This document shows, piece after piece, positions 1 to 8,275 of a stretch of DNA of 64,000 nucleotides. How positions within the stretch are numbered: the first letter of the stretch is position 1; every line of letters starts with the position of its first letter. Source of the DNA: Pseudomonas viridiflava (GTDB lineage: Bacteria; Pseudomonadota; Gammaproteobacteria; Pseudomonadales; Pseudomonadaceae); NCBI RefSeq assembly GCF_900585905.1, contig NZ_UTVH01000076.1:186001-250000 (forward strand), in the 5' to 3' direction. The notes under the pieces are model-generated. The model was not told the DNA's origin and searched no databases. It worked only from the letters and a program-made list of their open reading frames with translations. The position numbers and the translations under genes were made by a program.

Positions 1-234
1 GACATCATCATCCGCGCCTACGACCGTTCCGGCCTGCTGCGCGATGTCTCGCAGATCCTGCTCAACGAGCGGATCAACGTGCTGGCGGTCAATACCCGCT
101 CGAACAAGGAAGACAACACCGCGCTGATGTCGCTGACCATCGAGATTCCCGGCCTGGATGCACTGGGCCGGTTGTTGGGACGAATCTCGCAACTGCCAAA
201 CATCATCGAGACCCGGCGTAATCGCACGCCTTGA
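1..234 (+). CDS. relA: RelA (p)ppGpp synthetase, C-terminal end (partial)
   Basis: The window opens inside this gene; only the last 77 codons before TGA are present. The peptide (IIIRAYDRSGLLRDVSQIL near the start, ending RRNRTP) is a C-terminal ACT domain of the kind found in RelA/SpoT proteins, where it helps sense ribosome or amino-acid status. RelA makes (p)ppGpp from GTP/GDP and ATP during amino-acid starvation. The following mazG gene agrees with the relA-mazG order common in gammaproteobacteria and favours RelA over SpoT. The catalytic part lies outside the window, so its activity cannot be judged. Confidence 0.88.
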   Translation, partial: DIIIRAYDRSGLLRDVSQILLNERINVLAVNTRSNKEDNTALMSLTIEIPGLDALGRLLGRISQLPNIIETRRNRTP

Positions 235-246
235 GCGGAAAACTGT

Positions 247-325
247 TGCAGGAGCCAACGTGTTGGCGAGGGGATGTTTAGCGGCGCCTCAGGTCTGCCG
301 CCTCGCCAACACGTCGGCTCCTGCA
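247..325. repeat. REP-type palindrome between relA and mazG
   Basis: Two near-complementary 24-base arms (247-270 and 302-325) flank a 31-base loop. The left arm begins TGCAGGAGCCAACG and the right arm ends CGGCTCCTGCA. Such imperfect palindromes with GGAGC / GCTCC tips are typical Pseudomonas REP elements. The RNA form could be a stable hairpin that separates the relA and mazG messages. There is no U-tract. Confidence 0.75.
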
Positions 326-357
326 TGAATTGCGCCCTGCGAGCAAAGGGAACCCCC

Positions 358-1191
358 ATGTACAAGCTTCAGGACCTGCTTCACCTCATGGCCCGTCTGC
401 GCGACCCGCAATACGGTTGCCCATGGGACGTGCAGCAGAATTACGCTAGCATCGTGCCGCACACGCTTGAAGAAGCCTATGAGGTGGCCGACGCCATCGA
501 GCGCGGTGACTTCGATGACCTCAAGGGCGAATTAGGCGATCTGCTGTTTCAGGTGGTGTATTACAGCCAGCTGGCCAGGGAAGAAGGCCGCTTCGAATTC
601 GACGGTGTGGTCGATGGCATTACCCGCAAACTGATTCAGCGCCACCCCCATGTATTCCCCACCGGCGACCTCTATGCGCCGCTGGAAACTCCGCGCCTGA
701 GCGAAGAGCAGGTCAGGCAGCGCTGGGAAGAGATCAAGGCTCAGGAGCGTGCCAGCAAAGCATCAGCCCCGGAGCAGTTGTCGCTGCTGGACGACGTGCC
801 TGCGGTGCTGCCAGCCTTGTCCCGGGCTGCCAAATTGCAAAAGCGCGCATCCAGTGTCGGTTTTGACTGGCCATCGGCGTTGCCGGTGGTGGATAACGTG
901 CGCGAAGAGCTGGACGAAGTGCTCGAGGCGATGGCCGATAACAACCCCGAAGGCATCGCCGAGGAAGTGGGCGATCTGCTGTTTGCGGCCGTCAATCTGG
1001 CGCGGCATCTGAAGGTAGACCCGGAAAACGCCCTGCGCGCCGCCAACCGCAAGTTCGAGCGCCGCTTCCGATTTATCGAACAGGCATTGCGCGACACCGG
1101 TCGTCCCATGGAAGATTGCACCCTCGAAGAAATGGACGCTCTCTGGGGCGAAGCCAAACGTCAGGAAAAGAACGCGCCCAGCGATGGCTGA
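358..1191 (+). CDS. mazG: Nucleoside triphosphate pyrophosphohydrolase MazG
   Basis: A 277-residue protein starting at the ATG at 358; an in-frame extension upstream runs through the REP palindrome and is unlikely to be coding. MazG hydrolyses (d)NTPs to NMP and pyrophosphate, cleaning aberrant nucleotides and, in E. coli, lowering ppGpp. Two MazG domains are visible: the first has HTLEEAYEVADAI followed by LKGELGDLLFQVV, the second has VREELDEVLEAM followed by IAEEVGDLLFAAVN. These are the paired E-rich metal-binding helices of all-alpha NTP pyrophosphatases. Its position after relA fits a link with the stringent response, which is known for the family and inferred here. Confidence 0.95.
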   Translation: MYKLQDLLHLMARLRDPQYGCPWDVQQNYASIVPHTLEEAYEVADAIERGDFDDLKGELGDLLFQVVYYSQLAREEGRFEFDGVVDGITRKLIQRHPHVFPTGDLYAPLETPRLSEEQVRQRWEEIKAQERASKASAPEQLSLLDDVPAVLPALSRAAKLQKRASSVGFDWPSALPVVDNVREELDEVLEAMADNNPEGIAEEVGDLLFAAVNLARHLKVDPENALRAANRKFERRFRFIEQALRDTGRPMEDCTLEEMDALWGEAKRQEKNAPSDG

Positions 1192-1222
1192 GCCCGCTGC
1201 AACTGCATAAGTGAGTAGATAA

Positions 1223-1765
1223 ATGAGCATTTCCCTACGCGACCAGTTGCTCAAGGCAGGTCTGGTCAATCAGAAGCAGGCCAAACAGGTCAGCAAAACC
1301 AAGCAGAAAGAACAGCGTCTGGTGCACAAGGGCCAGATTGAAGTTGACGACTCACAGAAGCGTGCCGCCCAGGAAGCGGCGGCGCAGAAGGTCAAGCGCG
1401 ATCAGGAGCTCAATCGTCAGCAGCAGGAAAAGGTCGAGCAAAAAGCCCGTACCGCCCAGGTCAAGCAACTGATCGAAGCCTCGCGCCTGCCGAAGCTGAC
1501 GACCGAAGATTATTACAACTTCGTCGACGACAAGAAGGTCAAGCGTATCTCGGTCAACAACCTGATGCGCAGCAAGCTGAGCAATGGCTCGCTGGCGATT
1601 GTTCACCATGGCGGCAGCTACGAAGTCATCCCCCGGGAGGCGGCGCTGAAGATTCAGGAGCGCGACCCGCGGCGTATCGTGTTGCTCAGCGAGGCGACCG
1701 AAGAGAAGGCCGATGGCGATGATCCGTACGCGGCGTACAAGATCCCTGATGACCTGATGTGGTAA
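1223..1765 (+). CDS. DUF2058 family protein (YaiL-like)
   Basis: A 180-residue very basic, Lys/Gln-rich protein. The N-terminal 20 residues (SLRDQLLKAGLVNQKQAKQV) and a long charged helical stretch (about 25-90) match the DUF2058 / YaiL family, sometimes labelled nucleoprotein or polynucleotide-associated enzyme. The C-terminal part (about 95-180) looks globular. The precise function is not established. It lies 31 bases after mazG, so co-transcription is likely, and a strong terminator follows. Confidence 0.8.
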   Translation: MSISLRDQLLKAGLVNQKQAKQVSKTKQKEQRLVHKGQIEVDDSQKRAAQEAAAQKVKRDQELNRQQQEKVEQKARTAQVKQLIEASRLPKLTTEDYYNFVDDKKVKRISVNNLMRSKLSNGSLAIVHHGGSYEVIPREAALKIQERDPRRIVLLSEATEEKADGDDPYAAYKIPDDLMW

Positions 1766-1777
1766 ACCCCTTGCAGA

Positions 1778-1806
1778 CAAAACCCGCCTTGAGCGGGTTT
1801 TGTTTT
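1778..1806 (+). terminator. Rho-independent terminator after the DUF2058 gene
   Basis: A perfect 10-base stem, CAAAACCCGC (1778-1787) with GCGGGTTTTG (1793-1802), has a 5-base loop and is followed by TTTT. It ends the mazG-DUF2058 transcript. The A-rich 5' side may also let it act on the minus strand, where the next gene converges. Confidence 0.9.
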
Positions 1807-1822
1807 AACGCGATTCTGCTCG

Positions 1823-2023
1823 TCAACTCCGCGCGGCGGCGAATGACTGATTGCGTCTGCTTTCCTGCTCTTCGAGTTCCATCCTGTAACGCTGCGCGTC
1901 TGACTCGACGTGGAACATGCCGACCAGTTGATCCTGCTGGTAAACGTCCCAGATCTGAATGCCATCAGCAATGCTTTCGTGGGAGATATGGGCGTCGTCG
2001 CGTTCAGTTACGATTACAGTCAT
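1823..2023 (-). CDS. Small conserved-looking hypothetical protein, 66 aa
   Basis: Starts with ATG at 2023, with a near-perfect Shine-Dalgarno (AGGAGG) about 7 bases upstream, which strongly supports translation. The peptide is acidic and soluble, with no signal peptide or membrane segment. It contains a likely beta-strand region (IQIWDVYQQDQLVGMFHV) and a charged C-terminal helix (AQRYRMELEEQESRR). I do not recognise a named family. It converges on the DUF2058 gene and probably shares its terminator. Confidence 0.7.
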   Translation of the reverse strand: MTVIVTERDDAHISHESIADGIQIWDVYQQDQLVGMFHVESDAQRYRMELEEQESRRNQSFAAARS

Positions 2024-2355
2024 GATTCAACCTCCTGACGTGGACTGCGGCGATCTGTCGCAGGCCTCATTTATAGAAGTTGTTAGCTGACTACGTAAAT
2101 AGTCGGTTTTTTTCATGTTCCGCTGTTTCGCCTCTAGTTCCTCTGAAGGCCTTTAATCACAAGGGCTGTGGCGGTTCGGGTCGGCAAATGAAGATAGTTT
2201 CATGTGGGTTTCGGCAGGTCCTGTAGGCGCGAAATTGTTCGCGAGAGGCGGTCTCTGACACGCCGCTTAGCCAATAAGTGGGCTCCTGCAGCCGGGACAG
2301 GTGCCATAAAAAAGCCCCGCTCGATGGCGGGGCTCTTTGTACGGCGGCAGGACTA
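2024..2355. other. Intergenic stretch with REP-like palindrome
   Basis: About 330 bases without a gene. It holds the promoter side of the 66-aa gene, a T-rich run near 2099-2115, a degenerate REP-like palindrome at about 2219-2291 (CTGTAGGCGCGAA on the left, GGGCTCCTGCAG on the right) and the terminator of the DUF3108 gene. No further coding signal is convincing. Confidence 0.5.
2308..2334 (-). terminator. Rho-independent terminator of the purMN-DUF3108 unit
   Basis: Read on the minus strand: an 8-base perfect stem (AGCCCCGC / GCGGGGCT) with a 6-base loop, followed by a run of six T (2308-2313 on the plus strand are A). It lies 21 bases past the stop of the DUF3108 gene. Confidence 0.9.
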
Positions 2356-3069
2356 TCAGCTGCCTTTGACCGCGCGGCCATTGACCGTGCCATCCTGCAG
2401 CATGATGTTGTATTCCTTGCCGTCGGTTTCGACCTGCTGCAGGCGCACCAGCAGGTAGTCCCAGTCCTTGGCGAACCAGAGCACGGTGATGCGCTTGCTC
2501 TGTGTCGGATCGCGCACGCGCTCGACCTTGATGGCGTCGATCTGACCTGCCTTGGTGGCGACCTTCTCGGAACCCAGCACGCGGAAGTCGTAGGTATCGA
2601 TCTCGTCACCGTCGACGACCTGATAGCTCATGCTCTTCTTGCCGGTGGCCACGTCATGCTGCAAGGCCAGCTGATAGGTAGATTTATCGAGCACGCCACT
2701 GTTGAGCGGCAGCTTGATGGCATCGCCCCGGTCAGTCCCGGTGATGACCTTGTTCGACCAGTCGAACGCCAGGTCGACCTTCTTCGACTTGCCCAGCCCA
2801 CCGCGTTCGAATGCGTAGGTCTGCGGCACCAGGGTGTCCTTGTCGACTTTGAGTGTGCTGACTTCAGACAGGCTGGCAATCATCATCGAGGCCTTGAAGT
2901 TCAGGGTCCAGACGCCGTTGGGGCCGGCAGCGAGGCTGCGTTCGGCCGTGCCGCTCATGGGCAACTGCTTCCAGTCGGCGGTGTAGCTGGCGGAGAAGGG
3001 TTGTAGCTCGGCGGCCTGAGTGGCTGGCAGGGCGAGCAGGGCGAGAGCGAACAGCAAAGCGCGGCGCAT
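2356..3069 (-). CDS. DUF3108 domain protein, exported
   Basis: A 237-residue protein with a clear Sec signal peptide (MRRALLFALALLALPATQA, cleavage near AAEL). The mature part begins with the AELQPFSASYTADWK type of strand seen in DUF3108 proteins, which are predicted beta-rich periplasmic or outer-membrane-associated proteins of unknown function. It begins 8 bases after purN on the same strand, so it is very likely the last gene of a purMN operon, an arrangement common in Pseudomonas. No catalytic motif is evident. Confidence 0.85.
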   Translation of the reverse strand: MRRALLFALALLALPATQAAELQPFSASYTADWKQLPMSGTAERSLAAGPNGVWTLNFKASMMIASLSEVSTLKVDKDTLVPQTYAFERGGLGKSKKVDLAFDWSNKVITGTDRGDAIKLPLNSGVLDKSTYQLALQHDVATGKKSMSYQVVDGDEIDTYDFRVLGSEKVATKAGQIDAIKVERVRDPTQSKRITVLWFAKDWDYLLVRLQQVETDGKEYNIMLQDGTVNGRAVKGS

Positions 3070-3077
3070 AATATCTC

Positions 3078-3728
3078 CTAGTTTCGAATCAGGTGGCCGG
3101 TGGCGGCGATCAACTGCCCGTCCAATAGTGCGCCTTCTGCACCCAGGCTTAAACGGCCTTCGGCAAACCAGCGAACGGCCAGTGGGTAGATACGGTGTTC
3201 CTGGGCGTGAACACGCTTGGCCAGGGATATCGGCGAGTCGTCAGGCTCGACCGCAATTGCTGACTGTACGACCAGGGGGCCACCGTCGAGTTCCTCGGTG
3301 ACAAAGTGCACGGTGCAGCCATGTTCGGCATCACCGGCGTCCAGTGCCCGTTGATGGGTATGCAGGCCTTTATGGCGCGGCAGCAGCGAAGGATGGATGT
3401 TGAGCAGGCGGCCCTGATAATGGCGTACAAAGCCTGCCGTGAGGATACGCATGAAACCGGCGAGCACCACCAGTCGGGGTGCGAAGGTGTCGATCAGCGC
3501 GATCAGCGCGGCATCGAAGGCCTCGCGGTCGGCGTAGCCGGTGTGATCAAGAACCCGGGTGTCGATCCCCGCATCCCGGGCGCGCTGGAGGCCGTACGCA
3601 TCGGCGCGGTTGGAAATCACCGCACAGATACGGGCGGGCTGATCAGCGCCCTGGAAGCTGTCGATCATGGCTTGCAGGTTGCCGCCGGTGCCGGACAGCA
3701 GCACCACGACATTGCAGGTTGCAGGCAT
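3078..3728 (-). CDS. purN: Phosphoribosylglycinamide formyltransferase PurN
   Basis: A 216-residue GAR transformylase, which moves a formyl group from 10-formyl-THF to GAR (third step of purine synthesis). The phosphate-binding loop VVLLSGTGGNLQAMID sits at the N-terminus. The catalytic region reads NIHPSLLPRHKGLHTHQRAL, with the active-site Asn and His, and is followed by the ELDGGPLVVQ segment carrying the essential Asp. The start codon overlaps the purM stop by one base (TGATG), showing translational coupling. Confidence 0.97.
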   Translation of the reverse strand: MPATCNVVVLLSGTGGNLQAMIDSFQGADQPARICAVISNRADAYGLQRARDAGIDTRVLDHTGYADREAFDAALIALIDTFAPRLVVLAGFMRILTAGFVRHYQGRLLNIHPSLLPRHKGLHTHQRALDAGDAEHGCTVHFVTEELDGGPLVVQSAIAVEPDDSPISLAKRVHAQEHRIYPLAVRWFAEGRLSLGAEGALLDGQLIAATGHLIRN

Positions 3729-4786
3729 CAGTGCGCCTTGAGGTTGTTCAGCTCGACTTGCGCAGCGCCCGGCGCAGCCGTGGCGATCTGGCCGATCACC
3801 CAGGGCTGCTCGCCCGCTTCGCGCAGGACCTTCAGCGCACTTTCAACGTGCTCCTGCGCCACGCAGATGACCATGCCCACGCCGCAATTGAGCACGCGAT
3901 GCATCTCGGTCTCATCGACATTGCCCTGCTGCTGCAGCCAGTCGAACACCGCCGGACGCTGCCAGCTCGCAACATCGACCACCGCCTGCGCGCCTTCTGG
4001 CAATACGCGGGGGATGTTGTCCAGCAGACCGCCGCCAGTGATATGCGCCATGGCCTTGACGGCGCCCGTGTCCTTGATCAGCTTGAGCAGCGGCTTGACG
4101 TAGATGCGGGTGGGCGCCATCAGCAGCTCGGTCAGCGGTTTGCCGTCGAGCTGGATGTTTTCGATATCGGCACCGGCCACTTCGATGATCTTGCGGATCA
4201 GGGAATAACCATTGGAGTGCGGGCCCGAGGACGGCAGCGCGAGCAGGGCATCACCGGCAGCGACCCTGGAGCCGTCGATGATGTCGGCCTTTTCGACGAC
4301 ACCGACGCAGAAACCGGCCAGGTCGTAGTCTTCGCCTTCGTACATGCCGGGCATTTCAGCGGTTTCGCCGCCGACCAGCGAGCAGCCGGCCAGTTCGCAG
4401 CCTGCGCCGATGCCAGTCACCACCTGGGCCGCCGTGTCGACATTGAGCTTGCCGGTGGCGTAGTAGTCGAGGAAGAACAGCGGCTCGGCGCCGCAGACCA
4501 CCAGGTCGTTGACGCACATGGCGACCAGATCGATGCCGATGGTGTCGTGTTTGTTAAGGTTCAGGGCCAGGCGCAGCTTGGTGCCCACGCCGTCGGTGCC
4601 GGAGACCAGAACTGGCTGCTTGTAGCCCGCCGGGATTTCGCAGAGGGCGCCGAAGCCGCCCAGGCCGCCCATGACTTCCGGGCGCTTGGTGCGCTTGGCC
4701 ACGCTCTTGATGCGTTCGACCAGTGCTTCACCGGCGTCGATGTCTACACCGGCGTCTTTGTAGCTCAGGGAGGGTTGCTTGCTCAT
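3728..4786 (-). CDS. purM: Phosphoribosylformylglycinamidine cyclo-ligase PurM
   Basis: A 352-residue AIR synthetase, which closes the imidazole ring of FGAM using ATP (fifth step of purine synthesis). I start at [14 protein letters not shown] (ATG at 4786), the usual PurM N-terminus; a longer reading upstream is not family-like. Landmarks are [39 protein letters not shown] and [16 protein letters not shown]. It is the first gene of the purM-purN-DUF3108 unit and is divergent from the DUF2066 gene, with about 335 bases between them for promoters. Confidence 0.97.
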   Translation of the reverse strand: MSKQPSLSYKDAGVDIDAGEALVERIKSVAKRTKRPEVMGGLGGFGALCEIPAGYKQPVLVSGTDGVGTKLRLALNLNKHDTIGIDLVAMCVNDLVVCGAEPLFFLDYYATGKLNVDTAAQVVTGIGAGCELAGCSLVGGETAEMPGMYEGEDYDLAGFCVGVVEKADIIDGSRVAAGDALLALPSSGPHSNGYSLIRKIIEVAGADIENIQLDGKPLTELLMAPTRIYVKPLLKLIKDTGAVKAMAHITGGGLLDNIPRVLPEGAQAVVDVASWQRPAVFDWLQQQGNVDETEMHRVLNCGVGMVICVAQEHVESALKVLREAGEQPWVIGQIATAAPGAAQVELNNLKAH

Positions 4787-5122
4787 GATCCAGGCCTTTA
4801 AGGGGGATTCGGGGAGATCGACCGAAACAGCGGGGCTCGTGAACCGCAATGCCGTTGCATGAGCCGCCACTATCGCCAGTCTGCGAAGGCGCGCGATTTT
4901 ATCAGGCTTGGGCGGCAGCGGCCATCCTTAGGCCGACAGGCTGGCCGATTGGCGCGAAATAATCCGCCGCACCGTCACGCTGGTCGGTGCGGTACGAGCG
5001 CTATAAGGTGTAGCCTTCACCCGCATTGTGAATGTTTGACGGCACTACGCGGTCACACCCACGCCAGCCTTTCGACGCGGTCTCTATTTTTGTTGCCGCT
5101 TTTTTCTGTTCGGGATCTGCCC
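4787..5122. other. Divergent intergenic region purM / DUF2066
   Basis: About 335 bases between the divergently read purM and DUF2066 genes. It must hold both promoters, but I could not choose a convincing -35/-10 pair on either strand. No purine riboswitch-like fold was recognised by eye. Confidence 0.4.
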
Positions 5123-6208
5123 ATGCGTCTTTCAAACCTGTTTTTTCTCGGCTGTCTGTCATTGCTCAGCCTGCCCAGCTTTGCTGAAACCGTGAACAAC
5201 CTCTATCAAGTGCGCGAGCCCGTCAGTGGCCAGACGCCTGACGAGCGCACCCGCGCCACCCAGGCAGCGCTGGAAACCCTGGTGCTGCGCCTGACCGGCG
5301 ACGCCCGTGCGGCCAAGGGGTCGTCACTGGCCGAACTGCGCAAGGACCCGCAAAAAGTCATCAGTCAATACGGCTACGAAGCGGGGCCGCCGGAAACCCT
5401 GCTGGTGGATTTCGATCCGGCCAGTACCGACCGCGCCCTGCGTGACGCCGGTTATGCGCTGTGGGGCAGCAACCGGCCGACCCTTCTCGGCTGGTGGCTG
5501 AACGACGCCACCGAAGGCTCCAATCTGGTGGGCGATGGTCAAGGCTCGGCCGAGCCGCTGCGCCGCGCTGCCCAGCATCGCGGCCTGCCGTTGCGCCTGC
5601 CCCTGGCCGACCTGGAAGAACAGAGTGTTGGCACCGCGAAAAACCTAGAAGGCAGCGATCCGACTGTTCTCAAACAGGCCTCCGAGCGTTACGGCGCCGA
5701 CGGCCTGCTGGCCGTGCATGCCCGTGAAGAGGCCGGGCAGTGGCAAGGGAAATGGCGTCTGTGGATCGGCGATCAGCGTGAGCAGGGCACAGCCACTGCT
5801 GCCAGTTCCGAAGCCCTGGCCGACGCGGTGCTGCTGGCGGTGAGCGAGCGCCTGGCGCCAAGATTTGTCGCCAAGCCCGGGGCTTCCAGCGGCCTGGTCA
5901 TGCAAGTGCAGGGCATGAACCTTGAGCGTTACGCGCAACTGATGCAGTTGCTCGAACCCTTTGGCGCGCGCCTGAAGGTTGTCGAAGGCGACCGGATCAT
6001 TTATGAAGTGAGCGCCAGCGCCGATCAGCTGCGTTCGCAAATGTCTTTGGGCAAACTTCAGGAGGTGGCGGCTGCCGACGCCGCTCAGCCGAATCCGCCC
6101 GCTGCCACGCCGCCAGTGTCAACACCGGTGGATGCAACGGCAGCCATTCACGCCCCGGCCCCGGCTCCGGTGCCCGCGGCGGCCCCGCAAGTGTTTTTCC
6201 GCTGGTAA
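5123..6208 (+). CDS. DUF2066 domain protein, exported
   Basis: A 361-residue protein starting at the ATG at 5123, followed at once by a signal peptide (RLSNLFFLGCLSLLSLPSFA). The DUF2066 signature follows: ETVNNLYQVREPVSGQ, then ATQAALETLVLRLTGD. The C-terminal 45 residues are a low-complexity Pro/Ala tail ending VFFRW. The function is unknown. The gene sits between purM and a PerM-like permease, a conserved pseudomonad order. It is likely periplasmic. Confidence 0.85.
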   Translation: MRLSNLFFLGCLSLLSLPSFAETVNNLYQVREPVSGQTPDERTRATQAALETLVLRLTGDARAAKGSSLAELRKDPQKVISQYGYEAGPPETLLVDFDPASTDRALRDAGYALWGSNRPTLLGWWLNDATEGSNLVGDGQGSAEPLRRAAQHRGLPLRLPLADLEEQSVGTAKNLEGSDPTVLKQASERYGADGLLAVHAREEAGQWQGKWRLWIGDQREQGTATAASSEALADAVLLAVSERLAPRFVAKPGASSGLVMQVQGMNLERYAQLMQLLEPFGARLKVVEGDRIIYEVSASADQLRSQMSLGKLQEVAAADAAQPNPPAATPPVSTPVDATAAIHAPAPAPVPAAAPQVFFRW

Positions 6209-6277
6209 CCCTGTGCCGCCCGATGCTGGGCGGTTCGCACACGTAATGCTTTATCTATCAGCAATTGAGGGGTTTTG

Positions 6278-7351
6278 ATGACGGACACAAAACGCTGGTT
6301 CTGGATTGGCGGCATCGCGCTGCTGGTGGTTTTTGTGTTGTTGCTGCACGCGATACTGACGCCCTTTCTGGTGGCGCTGTTGCTGGCGTACATGGGCGAC
6401 CCGCTGACCGACAAACTGGAAAAGCTCGGGCTGTCGCGCACTTTGAGTGTGGTGGCGGTGTTCGGTCTGTTCACCCTGATCTTCATGGGCCTGCTGCTGG
6501 TTCTGGTGCCGATGCTGGCCAAGCAGTTGTTCCGCCTCTACGAACTGGCGCCGCAGATGCTCGACTGGATGCAGCACAGCGCGCTGCCCTGGGTGCAGAC
6601 CAAGTTCGGTCTGGCGGATGGTTTCTGGAAATTTGACAAGGTCAAGGCGGCGATCTCCGAGCACATGGGCCAGACCGGCGATATCGTCGGTATCGTCTTG
6701 TCCAAGGCGACGGCGTCGAGCCTGGCGCTGATCGGCTGGATTACCAATCTGGTGCTGATCCCGGTGGTGTGCTTTTACCTGCTGCGCGACTGGGATGTGA
6801 TGATGGCGAAGATTCGCGGCCTGTTGCCGCGCCATCGTGAGGAACAGGTGGTCAAGCTCGCCGGTGAGTGTCACGAAGTGCTCGGCGCGTTCATTCGCGG
6901 GCAGCTGCTGGTCATGGTTGCGCTGGGCGTCATCTATGCGGCGGGCTTGATGCTGGTGGGGCTTGAGCTGGGCCTGTTGATCGGGGTGATCGCCGGGTTG
7001 GCGGCCATCGTGCCTTATATGGGCTTCGTCATTGGCATAGGCGCTGCGTTGATCGCCGGGCTGTTCCAGTTTGGTGGCGATCTCTATCCGATGCTGGCCA
7101 TCGCCGCTGTGTTCATGGTCGGTCAGGCGCTGGAAGGCATGGTGCTGACGCCATTGCTGGTGGGCGACCGCATCGGTCTGCACCCGGTTGCGGTGATCTT
7201 CGCGATCCTGGCGGGCGGCGAGCTGTTCGGTTTCACTGGCATTCTGCTAGCGCTGCCGGTGGCGGCAGTCATCATGGTGCTGCTGCGCCACGTTCACGAC
7301 GTCTACAAACATTCTGCTATTTATGCAGGTGCTGAAGATCCTGAGTTGTAA
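6278..7351 (+). CDS. AI-2E family (PerM-like) membrane transporter
   Basis: A 357-residue multi-pass membrane protein; the ATG at 6278 is preferred over the TTG one codon earlier. About eight hydrophobic segments are visible: a pair at about 8-60, a helix at 62-88, a soluble loop at about 95-145, then several helices to residue 335. The family signature region VTPLLVGDRIGLHPVAVIF is present here as the closely similar LTPLLVGDRIGLHP. Members include autoinducer-2 exporters and Na+/H+ antiporters, so the substrate cannot be assigned. A strong terminator follows. Confidence 0.88.
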   Translation: MTDTKRWFWIGGIALLVVFVLLLHAILTPFLVALLLAYMGDPLTDKLEKLGLSRTLSVVAVFGLFTLIFMGLLLVLVPMLAKQLFRLYELAPQMLDWMQHSALPWVQTKFGLADGFWKFDKVKAAISEHMGQTGDIVGIVLSKATASSLALIGWITNLVLIPVVCFYLLRDWDVMMAKIRGLLPRHREEQVVKLAGECHEVLGAFIRGQLLVMVALGVIYAAGLMLVGLELGLLIGVIAGLAAIVPYMGFVIGIGAALIAGLFQFGGDLYPMLAIAAVFMVGQALEGMVLTPLLVGDRIGLHPVAVIFAILAGGELFGFTGILLALPVAAVIMVLLRHVHDVYKHSAIYAGAEDPEL

Positions 7352-7372
7352 GCAGCAAGCAGATGCGAGCAG

Positions 7373-7406
7373 GGCGTGGATGAGTGATCGCATCCACGCC
7401 TTTTTT
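7373..7406 (+). terminator. Rho-independent terminator after the permease gene
   Basis: A perfect 10-base stem, GGCGTGGATG (7373-7382) with CATCCACGCC (7391-7400), has an 8-base loop and is followed by six T residues. Confidence 0.92.
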
Positions 7407-7486
7407 ATGTGAGCCTTTAACGTCACCGTCAGCCTGCGTTCGCCCGAGACTGGCGCAAACCTTTGATTTTGCATGGGGTTACGGCT

Positions 7487-7515
7487 CATTGTGCGGCCAG
7501 CCTCACGGGTATAAA
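7487..7515 (+). promoter_or_regulatory. Possible sigma70 promoter for hda
   Basis: A TATAAA hexamer at 7510-7515 lies 56 bases before the hda start. The hexamer 17 bases upstream (CATTGT, 7487-7492) matches -35 poorly, so this rests mainly on the -10 box and on the terminator just upstream, which requires a new promoter here. Confidence 0.4.
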
Positions 7516-7570
7516 CTTTGCGCACTTTTCACAGAGGCCTCTGGCGGTTCGCCTGAACCGCGCAGCCAGC

Positions 7571-8275
7571 ATGAAACCCATTCAGCTGCCCCTGGGTGTG
7601 CGTCTGCGTGATGACGCCACCTTCATCAATTACTATCCCGGCGCCAACGCTGCGGCCCTCGGCTACGTGGAGCGGCTGTGCGAAGCCGAGGCCGGCTGGA
7701 CCGAAAGCCTCATTTACCTGTGGGGCAAGGACGGAGTAGGGCGCACGCATCTGCTGCAGGCCGCCTGCCTGCGTTTCGAGCAGATGGGCGAACCTGCGGT
7801 CTACCTGCCGCTGGCGCAAGTGATTGACGAAGGCGTCGAGCTGTTCGACAACCTTGAGCAGTATGAGCTGGTCTGCCTCGATGACCTTCAAGCCATCGTC
7901 GGCAAGCCGGAATGGGAGGAAGCGTTATTCCACCTGTTCAATCGCCTGCGTGACAGCGGTCGGCGTCTGCTCATTGCCGCCTCGCAATCGCCTCGCGAAT
8001 TGCCCGTCAAACTGCCGGACTTGAAGTCGCGCTTGACCATGGCCCTGGTGTTTCAGATGCGCGGCCTGTCGGACGAGGACAAATTGCGCGCCCTGCAGTT
8101 GCGCGCCTCGCGCCGCGGCCTGCACCTGACCGATGACGTCGGGCATTTTATTCTCACGCGCGGCACCCGCAGCATGAGCGCGCTGTTCGACCTGCTGGAA
8201 ACCCTGGACCAGGCTTCGTTGCAGGCGCAGCGCAAGCTGACGATCCCCTTCCTTAAAGAGACGCTCGGGTGGTAG
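7571..8275 (+). CDS. hda: DnaA regulatory inactivator Hda
   Basis: A 234-residue DnaA-like AAA+ protein. With the DNA-loaded sliding clamp it stimulates ATP hydrolysis by DnaA and so prevents re-initiation. I start at the ATG at 7571 because this places a clamp-binding QLPL motif at residues 5-8, where Hda proteins carry it. The P-loop is LWGKDGVGRTHLLQA, with Arg in place of the usual Lys, and the Walker B region is VCLDDLQAI. The C-terminal lid region (GTRSMSALFDLLETLD) is DnaA-like. The end overlaps the sirtuin gene by 7 bases. Confidence 0.93.
   Translation: MKPIQLPLGVRLRDDATFINYYPGANAAALGYVERLCEAEAGWTESLIYLWGKDGVGRTHLLQAACLRFEQMGEPAVYLPLAQVIDEGVELFDNLEQYELVCLDDLQAIVGKPEWEEALFHLFNRLRDSGRRLLIAASQSPRELPVKLPDLKSRLTMALVFQMRGLSDEDKLRALQLRASRRGLHLTDDVGHFILTRGTRSMSALFDLLETLDQASLQAQRKLTIPFLKETLGW

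Noticed and set aside
274..357. N-terminal extension of mazG
   Set aside because: It is translated REP palindrome; the family N-terminus begins at the ATG at 358.
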